A stretch of DNA of 64,000 bases from positions 91,229 to 155,228 of the IMG/VR virus record IMGVR_UViG_3300032236_001530; one strand, written 5' to 3'. This DNA comes from a virus. The notes beneath the pieces are model-generated. The model ran no database searches, was not told the origin of the DNA, and worked only from the letters and a program-made list of their open reading frames with translations. How positions within the stretch are numbered: the stretch's first letter is position 1; every line of letters starts with the position of its first letter. Position numbers and translations under genes: made by a program. Of this stretch, positions 34,362-42,475 are shown one piece after another.

Positions 34362-35141
34362 ATGATTAAAAAATACTCAAGTTATATTAATGAATCTGAT
34401 GACCAAAGAGTTTATTTAGATGACAACCAAAAAGGCCCAGGCTTTTATACCAATAAATATGGTCCTAATTCTATTGCTAATTTGAATCAGAAGATTTATA
34501 ACTATATTCATCAAGTATATGGTCCTTTAGGATTTTCTTATCCTCGTAAAGGTACTGTAGCTAATTATGATGTAACTGTAAATGGTGAGTTAATAAGTGG
34601 TGAGTATATATCTAAAATGGTTAATAACTACACTATATTCAAAACATTTATTAGAGAGAATAAAATCAAAGATGAAAATACATTTTATACCCTTTTAGAA
34701 TCTAAATTTGATGATGTTTATCACTATAATGGTAGTTTCTTCAAAAGACAGACTTTACCTATTTTAATAAACACAACTAGAAAAGGAAATAGTAACGAAA
34801 TTAGATGTAAACAGAAATTTATTGAATTTGCTAATACAAAAAATCTAAATATAGTTATAACAGATCCTACGGTTGCTGAAGATGTTGATGGTGTAGATGC
34901 TAAGTTTGTACACAATGGTAGAACATTCACTATTCAAATCAAACCATTTAGTGAGTACAAAACTATAGGTGATAAATTATACGCTAAGTCAGCTGGTTCT
35001 TTATCAGTTGGTTCTGTTAATTATTTAATGCTTTATTCAGCTACTGAATATTTAATAATTAAAAATGTATCTACAGACCCAATAAAAATAAAAGGTGATG
35101 TTTTCATCGCCTCTTTATCAAGTGTTATTTATAAAGATTAA
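34362..35141 (+). CDS. PD-(D/E)xK-like nuclease with capsid-targeting-like tag
   Basis: 259 residues. MIKKYSSYINESDD at the start is one of the clearest tags, with an I-N-E cleavage candidate. Residues 145-195 fit a restriction-endonuclease-like core: E146 in a helix, D-G-V-D179-A-K-F on a strand, then T-F-T-I-Q192-I-K194 on the next. The usual (D/E)-x-K is Q-x-K here, a known variation. Outside this core I see no specific family. If packaged and injected, it could attack host DNA or another element early. It overlaps the convergent polymerase gene by 4 bases. Confidence 0.62.
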   Translation: MIKKYSSYINESDDQRVYLDDNQKGPGFYTNKYGPNSIANLNQKIYNYIHQVYGPLGFSYPRKGTVANYDVTVNGELISGEYISKMVNNYTIFKTFIRENKIKDENTFYTLLESKFDDVYHYNGSFFKRQTLPILINTTRKGNSNEIRCKQKFIEFANTKNLNIVITDPTVAEDVDGVDAKFVHNGRTFTIQIKPFSEYKTIGDKLYAKSAGSLSVGSVNYLMLYSATEYLIIKNVSTDPIKIKGDVFIASLSSVIYKD

Positions 35142-36574
35142 AAACCACCTTTCCCACCCATACCTGAGAAAATATCCATCACAACACTCAAACGTTTCGT
35201 GATTTCTGGCATTCCCAATGGTTCAATAATTGAGTTAATAGGTGATAAGATTGATTTATCAAACTGCTCGTCATAATCTATAAGTGGTGCGAACTCCATA
35301 GGATAAGAACCCCTGATATAAGCAAACATATCTGTTACTGATTTATCTTTGCAGCAGTAGTATTTAATTTTAGTACCTGATTTAATGAATTCATACTTTT
35401 GTTGATAATCTTTACTCTTCATTAATAAGTAATTATAGTGAGCCGCTGATTTAACAGCAAAGTGAGCACCGCTAACAAATTGTAAAGGTAAAGATTTATC
35501 ATGCAAGACTTTAGTTTCGTAGTTAGAAACAGAAGACTGCATACAAATATCATCAATATCCGCTAATTCAAACTCTTTTCTTAATCCTTTAACCAACTTT
35601 AACAAGTCTTTAATGTTGAATGTATCTGGATGAGAGAATAGATATTTTACAATACTTACAATTTTATCACGAGCAAATGCTGGTGTTGATGAACGAACTA
35701 GTTCTACACCTTTAGGGAATATATAACCAAGTCTTTCAAATGGAATACCATCTTCAAATAAGATATGTTGAATGTATTTCTTTTTAGCAATTGATATAAT
35801 TGATTCTGATATTCTTTCTAATTCAAAATCTTCTTTATTATCAACTCCAAAAGAAGCAGCATAATCTTCAAGACATTTCTTAAAGTAACCACCGTATCTA
35901 AAATGGTCAAGACCATGAATAAAGTCAAGTTCACAAGACCAATTCCATCTTATCTCTCCAGTGAATGCACCGGAAGAAATCATTTTATTTAATTCTCTAT
36001 CTTTAACAAAGTATCCATCTATTAGAACCACTTCATAATCTAATTTAATCAATTCTTTTAACTCATCAATATTATGAGCTTGACTAACAAAATTAGTATT
36101 ATTGACTTTTATTTCTTCTTTGGAAAGAATAATAAATTTCTTGTCAAATGATTCTAAATAATATTTATTAAAAATAAGATTTTTCCAATCACAATGGTCA
36201 ATAGCTGGTTTAAAAGAAACAAATAACGAGTCAGTATCAGCATAGATACTAACATGTTCTTCTTTTGGTATAGGTGTTACGTTTTTAATTCCTACATTAG
36301 AATGTAGTTCAAAGTCATCTTGCCATTGTTTATACCAATAGTCTTCGTTAACTTTATCCATTGTTTTGGTAAGGTCACGACCTTGAGCCGTAATTGTACC
36401 AGCAACGTGATTATTATATAATATGAAATATGAGGTAGCGAATGCACCATAAGAACCATTAAGTACTAATTTTAACGCAAGTTGTAGTGCGTTATAATAA
36501 TCAACTTCCTTTTTAATATCAGAAGCTTTCTTTTTAAGTAATTCAATCTTTTTTAATTTCTCCTCTTTTGTCAT
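35138..36574 (-). CDS. DNA polymerase family B, C-terminal half (split gene 43)
   Basis: 478 residues carrying motif B, K35-L-V-L-N-G-S-Y-G in the fingers, and motif C, Y111-A-D-T-D-S in the palm, followed by thumb-like sequence. Motif A (D-x-x-S-L-Y-P) and the 3'-5' exonuclease, which occupy the N-terminal half of T4 gp43, are missing. The gene upstream is IF-3, so the other half must be elsewhere in the genome. The break is in the fingers just before motif B. A functional enzyme would need the two halves to associate. It starts with a normal ATG, so it is not simply truncated at random. Confidence 0.85.
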   Translation of the reverse strand: MTKEEKLKKIELLKKKASDIKKEVDYYNALQLALKLVLNGSYGAFATSYFILYNNHVAGTITAQGRDLTKTMDKVNEDYWYKQWQDDFELHSNVGIKNVTPIPKEEHVSIYADTDSLFVSFKPAIDHCDWKNLIFNKYYLESFDKKFIILSKEEIKVNNTNFVSQAHNIDELKELIKLDYEVVLIDGYFVKDRELNKMISSGAFTGEIRWNWSCELDFIHGLDHFRYGGYFKKCLEDYAASFGVDNKEDFELERISESIISIAKKKYIQHILFEDGIPFERLGYIFPKGVELVRSSTPAFARDKIVSIVKYLFSHPDTFNIKDLLKLVKGLRKEFELADIDDICMQSSVSNYETKVLHDKSLPLQFVSGAHFAVKSAAHYNYLLMKSKDYQQKYEFIKSGTKIKYYCCKDKSVTDMFAYIRGSYPMEFAPLIDYDEQFDKSILSPINSIIEPLGMPEITKRLSVVMDIFSGMGGKGGF

Positions 36575-36615
36575 AGTAGAGATTATATTAAAAAAAATTA
36601 ATAAAGTTTGTAGGA

Positions 36616-37146
36616 TTATTTCTTAGAAAAAGGCTTCAACATCATGAGCCATCTACCATTTTCTAACTTTGGAAGTGATTCTGGAACACCACAAGCATCA
36701 ACACCTGCGGCATATTTTAACATAACTAACTCGCCTCTTTCGGGTGAGGCTTTCTGTCTACCTTTAAGTTGTAAAACACATTTGATTTTATCACCATGTT
36801 GTAAAAACTCAATACCTTTTTTAATTTTAGTATTTAAGTCATTATCTGATATTTCAGATGAAAGTTGAATTTCTTTAGTAACTGATTTAACAGAGTTCTT
36901 TTTCTTTTCTTTCTCTGATTTTTCTAAATGGTAAAGAAATTTTTTGTAATCTTCTATTTTTACAATAGGTGGGTTTTGATTCTCGTTAATGAGAATTAAA
37001 TCTAACCCTTGTGATTCTGCTAATTTAGATGCTTCATATGAAGTCATTATTTTTGGTTCATCGTAGAACCCGATTAGCCTTACTTGTGGAAAACGGACAT
37101 CACCGTTAATCTTGTGTCTTGTTGTTTTGTTTCTGTTAATTTTCAT
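36616..37146 (-). CDS. infC: Translation initiation factor IF-3
   Basis: 176 residues, the usual IF-3 length. The N-terminal domain has I-N-G-D-V-R-F-P-Q-V-R-L-I, D-L-I-L-I-N-E-N-Q-N-P-P-I-V-K-I and D-Y-K-K-F-L-Y. A Lys/Glu-rich linker helix (about 74-85) leads to the C-terminal domain with K-E-I-Q-L, I-K-K-G-I-E-F-L-Q-H-G-D-K-I-K-C and G-R-Q. IF-3 binds the 30S subunit, blocks 50S joining and checks start codons. A phage copy may bias the host ribosome toward phage mRNAs. It is 41 bases upstream of the polymerase gene on the same strand. Confidence 0.9.
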   Translation of the reverse strand: MKINRNKTTRHKINGDVRFPQVRLIGFYDEPKIMTSYEASKLAESQGLDLILINENQNPPIVKIEDYKKFLYHLEKSEKEKKKNSVKSVTKEIQLSSEISDNDLNTKIKKGIEFLQHGDKIKCVLQLKGRQKASPERGELVMLKYAAGVDACGVPESLPKLENGRWLMMLKPFSKK

Positions 37147-37186
37147 GTATAAAAAACATGAGTTTTATAATAATAATTAAAAAAGT

Positions 37187-37585
37187 TTATTTAATTTGAT
37201 TTAAAACAGGAACAAATGGCACAACTATTGGTTTTAAAGTATCTTTTGTAGAGGAATCTTTAATTTTTACCGGATGTTGTGTATGTAATAAAGAAGAATC
37301 AAATCTATGAAAGTTATCTTTTTTGATAAGAATTTTAGATGTTGTGTCTGGTTGATTAATATCTTTAATAACCTTGTTCAAAGAGTCTATAATAGAATTT
37401 CTTCTGATAGCGATTTCTTGTGTATTTGATAAATCCTGTCTGATGGTTGTTATCATTTCATGATTATAAGAAATATCATTATATAAATTAGTTATCCAAA
37501 CCGATAAACCTATACATAAAAAAAATAACCAAGAAACTGCACTTCTGTTTCTTTTAAGAGCTTTTCTGTCGTTTCTGCCTAACAT
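37187..37585 (-). CDS. Single-pass membrane protein, possible i-spanin
   Basis: 132 residues. A basic N-terminus (R-K-A-L-K-R-N-R) precedes one membrane segment (about 18-33, S-W-L-F-F-L-C-I-G-L-S-V-W). An outside helical region and a Pro/Val-rich tail follow. This N-in topology with an outer coiled region is like inner-membrane spanins, but no spanin partner is adjacent, so the role is a guess. It overlaps the upstream gene by 7 bases. Confidence 0.55.
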   Translation of the reverse strand: MLGRNDRKALKRNRSAVSWLFFLCIGLSVWITNLYNDISYNHEMITTIRQDLSNTQEIAIRRNSIIDSLNKVIKDINQPDTTSKILIKKDNFHRFDSSLLHTQHPVKIKDSSTKDTLKPIVVPFVPVLNQIK

Positions 37586-37947
37586 AGTATATTATTAATT
37601 ATTGTTTCTCTATTTTCTAATTTCAAGAAGTTAATAAAATCTTCTAACCACATTTGTTTACCTTCAATTCCACTATCCATTCTAAATCTAAAGTCAGAAG
37701 ACTTGAATAGTTCAAATTTAGATCTTAAGTATTTACCAATATGGTTTGAATATTTAAATGGATCATCTGGATTATCAGAATAGATAAAATCAATCTCATT
37801 AAATCTTTCATCAAATAACATTTGAAATGATGAATGATCAGTTTCCACTAAACATCTTCTTACCTCACGAACTTCTTGGCCACCACCATCATTATAAAAA
37901 ATAGTAGTATTACCTTCCGATATGTGAAATTTGTGTTTATAATCCAT
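37579..37947 (-). CDS. Hypothetical protein (122 aa)
   Basis: Soluble protein, Phe/Asp/Glu-rich, starting MDYKHKFHISEGN. No motif recognised. The next base region upstream holds a remnant of the clamp gene end (37968-38000). Confidence 0.58.
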   Translation of the reverse strand: MDYKHKFHISEGNTTIFYNDGGGQEVREVRRCLVETDHSSFQMLFDERFNEIDFIYSDNPDDPFKYSNHIGKYLRSKFELFKSSDFRFRMDSGIEGKQMWLEDFINFLKLENRETIINNILC

Positions 37948-37967
37948 TTTACAAATATAAGGAAAAA

Positions 37968-38000
37968 TTAATCATCTGAAAAATCTTGCTCAAAAATGAT
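37968..38000 (-). pseudogene. Remnant copy of the sliding-clamp 3' end
   Basis: On the minus strand the frame reads I-I-F-E-Q-D-F-S-D-D then TAA, almost the same as the clamp C-terminus S-F-E-Q-D-F-S-D-Q-D then TAA. A 15-base exact repeat (37980-37994 and 38122-38136) underlies it. It looks like the old 3' end of the clamp gene, separated from it by an insertion or produced by a duplication. Confidence 0.6.
37980..37994. repeat. 15-bp direct repeat, copy 1
   Basis: AAAATCTTGCTCAAA on the plus strand, identical to 38122-38136 with 142 bases start to start. Confidence 0.8.
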
Positions 38001-38106
38001 TTTTTATTATTTAATGTGAGGAAGATGTTTATAAACTAAATCATTATACTAACTTTCAACCTCTTTTTTGGAAAGAAAACATTTCAAAAGGCAATAGATG
38101 GAAGGA

Positions 38107-38889
38107 TTAATCTTGATCACTAAAATCTTGCTCAAACGAGAGCATGAGATTTGAATTATCATCTCTAACTAACATAAATGTTTCAAAAATACTAAATTCA
38201 ATATTATCCATTTCATTTATACAACTCAAGAACTTTTTATTTAGCATTAAACTAGCATTTCTATCATCATCAATAGACTCGATTTCTAACTCCCAAGCGG
38301 CTCTTTCTGATAAAGTAACTTTACCTTCCAAAATACCAATATTGATAATTCTTTCTGAGTTAATACTTGATAGCTTCTTAACATCAGAGAATTCTGATTT
38401 GTTGATATTAAAGTACCATTTTCTATTTTTAAGATTTAATCTTTGAGCTAAAGCACCTTTATTAATATCTCTCATTTCATAATGCTCACCTGCAATCCAA
38501 TTGACTTTTAACTTACCACCAACAATTTGCAAAGAACGACCATTCATAATAGTGTCATCATCTGGTGATTCTTTATATGATATCTCTAAAGTTATCTTTT
38601 CTGAGTCTTTAACAAAGTTAAGATTCTTAACAAACTTTTTAGCATTAGCAATAATTACATCCATTGAGTAGTCCAAATCGTCAGCATATTCTAAATACTC
38701 TCTTGTGTTTACCAAGTAATTCTTAAAAGCTAACATGGTTTGACCACTACTTAACATAGAATACATTAAAATATTATCATTATCAATTTTTAATTTGATA
38801 GTGTCTTCGATTTTGGTCAAATCATCTAATTTAGAGATAAAGTCTGAGAACTTATCACTATTGATTTTGAATTTTACTTTATTTGCCAT
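38107..38889 (-). CDS. Sliding clamp (gp45-like)
   Basis: 260 residues with alternating beta strands typical of clamps. The C-terminal strands N-L-M-L-S-F-E-Q-D-F recall the T4 gp45 end (V-V-A-L-E-A-D), and I-L-M-Y-S-M-L-S-S-G-Q-T-M-L-A-F recalls the start of a clamp domain. T4-type clamps are trimers that tether the polymerase and also drive late transcription. The location near the polymerase half fits. Homology is weak by eye, so the call rests on fold pattern and neighbours. Confidence 0.6.
   Translation of the reverse strand: MANKVKFKINSDKFSDFISKLDDLTKIEDTIKLKIDNDNILMYSMLSSGQTMLAFKNYLVNTREYLEYADDLDYSMDVIIANAKKFVKNLNFVKDSEKITLEISYKESPDDDTIMNGRSLQIVGGKLKVNWIAGEHYEMRDINKGALAQRLNLKNRKWYFNINKSEFSDVKKLSSINSERIINIGILEGKVTLSERAAWELEIESIDDDRNASLMLNKKFLSCINEMDNIEFSIFETFMLVRDDNSNLMLSFEQDFSDQD
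38122..38136. repeat. 15-bp direct repeat, copy 2 (inside clamp 3' end)
   Basis: AAAATCTTGCTCAAA on the plus strand, encoding F-E-Q-D-F on the minus strand. Partner of 37980-37994. Confidence 0.8.
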
Positions 38890-38946
38890 AGTTAAGGTAT
38901 AATTTACTACATGATATATTCAAAAATATCAATTTTGTTTATTTAG

Positions 38947-38960
38947 TTTTAATATATAAG
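38947..38960 (+). promoter_or_regulatory. Late-type promoter candidate
   Basis: TTTTAATATATAAG two bases before ATG 38963. Confidence 0.55.
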
Positions 38961-38962
38961 GT

Positions 38963-39526
38963 ATGATTAAAAAATGGAATGAGTTTATTAGAGAATTTGT
39001 AGAAAGTGAAAGTTATATTGATGCTAAAATGCAAGAGTTGAAAGACCTTGTTGACGGCGCAACTGATGGTAATAACATAATCTACGAATGGGAAAATAAA
39101 AATGACCACGAATTAACGGTTACTTTTTCAATGGGTGAATTATCTATCAGATATGACTTTGACATTGATGATTTACATGTAACTAAAACAGCTGGTGGTA
39201 AAATAGACTTTCAGAATAATGTTGAGTCTATTGATGAAGGCTTGGAAATCATAGAAAAGGATATTCAATCTATTTTAGGTATATCAGAATCAAGAAAGGG
39301 TAGACCAAAAGCTCAAAGATATAAGGGTCGCAAAATACCTGGAAAATATCTAACTAAGAATCCTGGTAAAATGAAAAAAGAAATTGACACATTCAGAGGT
39401 AAGAAAGAATATAAAAAAGACTGGGATGCCGACTACACATCTGGTAAAGGTGGAGAAGGCAAAAGAGTTAAAACTAAAAAATCTGCTGCTACAAAAGCAT
39501 ACCAAAGAATGTTTGGTGATAAATAA
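38963..39526 (+). CDS. Tagged protein with basic C-terminal half (187 aa)
   Basis: MIKKWNEFIREFVESES is a clear tag (F-I-R-E). Residues 20-105 form a mixed alpha/beta domain. Residues 110-187 are highly basic (G-R-P-K-A-Q-R-Y-K-G-R-K and K-R-V-K-T-K-K-S-A-A-T-K-A), as expected of a nucleic-acid-binding tail. T4 internal proteins are likewise small and basic and travel with the DNA. Function unknown; it forms an operon with the next gene (14-base gap). Confidence 0.65.
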   Translation: MIKKWNEFIREFVESESYIDAKMQELKDLVDGATDGNNIIYEWENKNDHELTVTFSMGELSIRYDFDIDDLHVTKTAGGKIDFQNNVESIDEGLEIIEKDIQSILGISESRKGRPKAQRYKGRKIPGKYLTKNPGKMKKEIDTFRGKKEYKKDWDADYTSGKGGEGKRVKTKKSAATKAYQRMFGDK

Positions 39527-39540
39527 AAAATAAAAATAAT

Positions 39541-39870
39541 ATGAAATACTTATTAACATTTGAATCTTTATTTGAAGATTACTCAAAGTTTATAACCGAA
39601 GAAGATATTAATGAATCTAAAGATTCTGGTGTAACTGCTTCATTAAAAAAGAAATCAAAAGCATCTGGAATTCCAGTTGGTATTTTAAGAAAAGTATTTT
39701 CTAAAGGAATGCAAGCTTGGAACGCTGGTCACAGACCGGGTGTAGCTCAACACCAGTGGGCTTTTGGAAGAGTAAACTCATTTATTACTGGTGCTGGTGG
39801 TGCTAGAAAAGCTGACGCTGATTTATGGACTAAAGCGAAAGCCGCAAAAGCTAGAAAGAAAAAGAAATAA
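39541..39870 (+). CDS. Tagged DUF5824-like basic protein (109 aa)
   Basis: The N-terminus MKYLLTFESLFEDYSKF and the following F-I-T-E-E-D-I-N-E contain several possible [IL]-x-E sites. Residues 30-100 (S-L-K-K-K-S-K-A-S-G-I, then G-M-Q-A-W-N-A-G-H-R-P-G, Q-W-A-F-G-R-V-N-S-F, K-A-D-A-D-L-W) match a small conserved phage domain that I believe is DUF5824. The tail is Lys/Ala-rich. Unknown role; basic charge and tag suggest a head protein that binds DNA. Ends at a terminator. Confidence 0.7.
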   Translation: MKYLLTFESLFEDYSKFITEEDINESKDSGVTASLKKKSKASGIPVGILRKVFSKGMQAWNAGHRPGVAQHQWAFGRVNSFITGAGGARKADADLWTKAKAAKARKKKK

Positions 39871-39873
39871 TAA

Positions 39874-39903
39874 AAAAACCCTCTGAGAAATCAGAGGGTT
39901 TTT
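39874..39903. terminator. Bidirectional hairpin terminator
   Basis: AAAAACCCTCTGA - GAAA - TCAGAGGGTTTTT with a GNRA-type loop, between convergent genes. Confidence 0.88.
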
Positions 39904-39907
39904 AGTT

Positions 39908-41338
39908 TTAAGCCATTTCTTCAATTTGAATTTCGACTTGAGCACGTTCACGAACTTCCTCAAACGTCCATTCTTTCATGACTTTACCATTTAAGAATAC
40001 TTCAACCAATTCGTCTCCATCTTCATCATGTGAATGTTCAACGGTTTGACCATTTACTAATTTCAAACGACCAGCTTTTGACTTTTTGAAAGACTGTACT
40101 CTTTCGCCTTTCTCGTTAATCTCAATTGGATTTTTACGAACTTCGGCTTCTTCACCGTTGATAGTGATAGAAGAACATTTGAAGGCGAATTTTTGAGTAT
40201 CTCTATCTACTTTTTGTAGAAGAGCACCACCCATTCCAAATGCGATGTTTTCAATTGAGAATCCTTCTTCAATCATCATATTACAGATGTCTGAGATTGA
40301 TTCATAGTTAACACCATCACCTTGGATTACTCTAACATGTGGGTCAAGTACTTTGAACCCTTTGTCGTTAGTTGTTCCACCAAACTTATCCCATAAAATA
40401 TGGAAGATTTGTTTTAGCGTTTGTACTGGATCACCTGAGTCAGGACGAATTACTAAACGTCCATCACGAGATAAGATTTTATCTCTTAAAGCTGTTCCCC
40501 AATAATCTCTACAAGCACGAATGATATCGAAAGAGTCAGATACACAAGCAACTAAGCCAGTAGGATATGAATCTAACATATTTTCCATTGCTTTGACTTC
40601 GAATGGTTCGCCCCAAGAAGTCATTGTAGAATGCTCAGAAGCTGGAATTGAGAAAGCTAGTGGATTCTCAGTATTGTAGAACTCTTGAGCGAACAAGATA
40701 GCAGGTACAGTGTCAGTTCCCATAAAGTTGATGATATGAGAAGATCCACCTAAACCAGCAGATTCTACAGAACTTACACCTCTGAAACCGAAATCATGTA
40801 ACATGAAAGCTACCACACCACTAATTTCTTCTGGGTTGTAAGATGTTGTTTTTTTAAGATAGTTGATAAGATTTTTCTTAACTTCTCTTGAAAGTGTACC
40901 AACTGTAATTGGGTACCAAACTTGTAGTAAGATACTTTCTAAGAAGTTAGTTAACCAAGGAACTTCTGGGTCAGTGTTTTCAACTGTAACAAGAACGTTT
41001 CCTGTTTTAACTACGGTTCCTTCTGGAACAGCTTTGATGCGAACTGGTAAATGTCCGTTGTGTTTGTCTAGGATATGTCTCCAACCAGATTCATTGAAGA
41101 GACCTGGTCCTAAATGGGCATCCCAAAGTTTTTTAGCTTGTTGAATTTTTTGTTCTGTTACAACTTGACCAGACAAATATTGTTTGATAAAGTATTGTAA
41201 GCCATAGAACATTGTGTTGTTAAATTTACCACCTCTTGATTCAAGATAAGAGTAAACTTTTGTTGATCCTTTCGGATACTGCTTCCAGTGTGTGGCTTTG
41301 TAACTGTCAGTCAGTGTTAAAATGTTATTGTTATACAT
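39908..41338 (-). CDS. nadV: Nicotinamide phosphoribosyltransferase (NAMPT/NadV)
   Basis: 476 residues, the usual NAMPT length. Recognisable features are L-T-D-S-Y-K-A-T-H at the start, Y-L-E-S-R-G-G, D-F-G-F-R-G-V-S-S, V-I-R-P-D-S-G-D-P and G-G-A-L-L-Q-K-V-D-R-D-T-Q near the substrate pocket. The enzyme makes nicotinamide mononucleotide from nicotinamide and PRPP. With the NMN adenylyltransferase at 43153 it would rebuild NAD+ from nicotinamide in two steps. Such phage pathways counter defence systems that destroy NAD+ or raise NAD+ for replication. Last gene of the cluster on the minus strand, ending at the terminator. Confidence 0.95.
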   Translation of the reverse strand: MYNNNILTLTDSYKATHWKQYPKGSTKVYSYLESRGGKFNNTMFYGLQYFIKQYLSGQVVTEQKIQQAKKLWDAHLGPGLFNESGWRHILDKHNGHLPVRIKAVPEGTVVKTGNVLVTVENTDPEVPWLTNFLESILLQVWYPITVGTLSREVKKNLINYLKKTTSYNPEEISGVVAFMLHDFGFRGVSSVESAGLGGSSHIINFMGTDTVPAILFAQEFYNTENPLAFSIPASEHSTMTSWGEPFEVKAMENMLDSYPTGLVACVSDSFDIIRACRDYWGTALRDKILSRDGRLVIRPDSGDPVQTLKQIFHILWDKFGGTTNDKGFKVLDPHVRVIQGDGVNYESISDICNMMIEEGFSIENIAFGMGGALLQKVDRDTQKFAFKCSSITINGEEAEVRKNPIEINEKGERVQSFKKSKAGRLKLVNGQTVEHSHDEDGDELVEVFLNGKVMKEWTFEEVRERAQVEIQIEEMA

Positions 41339-41362
41339 AACTTATAGATTTATTATACAAAT

Positions 41363-42469
41363 TTACGACTTTTTTAATAATCTGTCAAAATATTCCACAA
41401 ATATTTCATGGTCTACTGATACAGAAATTCTTGATACGTTTTTCAACTTTTCTTCTGTGTTTTTGAATGTGAATTTATTCAAAGGTACACTTGAAATTTT
41501 AGCTGAAAGTAATTCATCAAATGTTTTATTGATGATAGCAAATGGTCCAGTTGGAATATCGGTATATTCATCAAATAACAAACCATTATCAGAAAGATAT
41601 TGAATGTTCTTTGTGATATGATGTTTTGTTTTCATTCTATAATTATCAAAAGCCATCTGTCCTTGATTAGAAGTAAGAAGTTGATTGATAATCTCTTGAG
41701 GCACTGTTGAAATAGAGTTATACTTATACAAAGAACGAATCTTCATTGTGTCGTACAATTCTTTATTCTTAGTAGCAATGTAACCAATTCTTAATCCCGA
41801 TAAACCAACTGATTTAGAGAATGAAGAAATAACAATTACGTTATCTGAATAAAGTTCATATATCTTATCAGACATTTCATTGAATAAATAATAGTAAGGT
41901 AAGTCAAGAATAAGAGTTTGATTTCTTTCTTTACAAATATCAGCAAAAGCTTTTAAGTCCTCAAATTTAGGCGCGTACCCTGTTGGATTTGATGGGTAAC
42001 ATAACATTACAACACCGCTAAATCCTTCAATTGGATCAACACATCTAACATTCTTGATATCAAAGTCATTAAATGTTTTGATTTCTTTACCATGAATAGT
42101 AAGAATTTTATTCCAAGAACCCCAGTGATATTTAGGAACCCAGAATGTTTTATCTGATAGTGAATTAATAACAACATCTAATGTAGCCATTCCACCTGGA
42201 ACAGTCATTACATAGTGTTCTTTAAGATGGAATTTATCTTTTATGGTTTCAATAAGGTTGGCATCACCATCATTACCACCATATTGTTGAATTTTCTTTT
42301 GATTGAAGTCAATGTTTTGAGCAAATGAATTCAAATCGATTGTTGTGACATCCATAACTCCGCGATGAAGTTTAAGATATTTATCACCTGTTTCTTTTTC
42401 TAATTTTGCCGCCAATTCACCAATCTCAACAATGGATGAATAAGTGACAGGAGAAGTGTTTACGTTCAT
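41363..42469 (-). CDS. PLP-dependent aminotransferase, class I/II
   Basis: 368 residues. The fold-type I features are all present: G-G-M-A-T after the first strand, N161 in Y-P-S-N-P-T-G, D189 and Y192 in L-D-L-P-Y-Y-Y, the PLP lysine K219 in S-S-F-S-K-S-V-G-L-S-G, and R227 in L-R-I-G-Y. The substrate amino acid cannot be told from sequence. It lies between NAMPT (24-base gap) and a GIY-YIG gene, inside the NAD+ salvage cluster, which is unusual. Either it joins a modified NAD-linked pathway or it is an independent passenger. Confidence 0.88.
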   Translation of the reverse strand: MNVNTSPVTYSSIVEIGELAAKLEKETGDKYLKLHRGVMDVTTIDLNSFAQNIDFNQKKIQQYGGNDGDANLIETIKDKFHLKEHYVMTVPGGMATLDVVINSLSDKTFWVPKYHWGSWNKILTIHGKEIKTFNDFDIKNVRCVDPIEGFSGVVMLCYPSNPTGYAPKFEDLKAFADICKERNQTLILDLPYYYLFNEMSDKIYELYSDNVIVISSFSKSVGLSGLRIGYIATKNKELYDTMKIRSLYKYNSISTVPQEIINQLLTSNQGQMAFDNYRMKTKHHITKNIQYLSDNGLLFDEYTDIPTGPFAIINKTFDELLSAKISSVPLNKFTFKNTEEKLKNVSRISVSVDHEIFVEYFDRLLKKS

Positions 42470-42475
42470 ATATGT

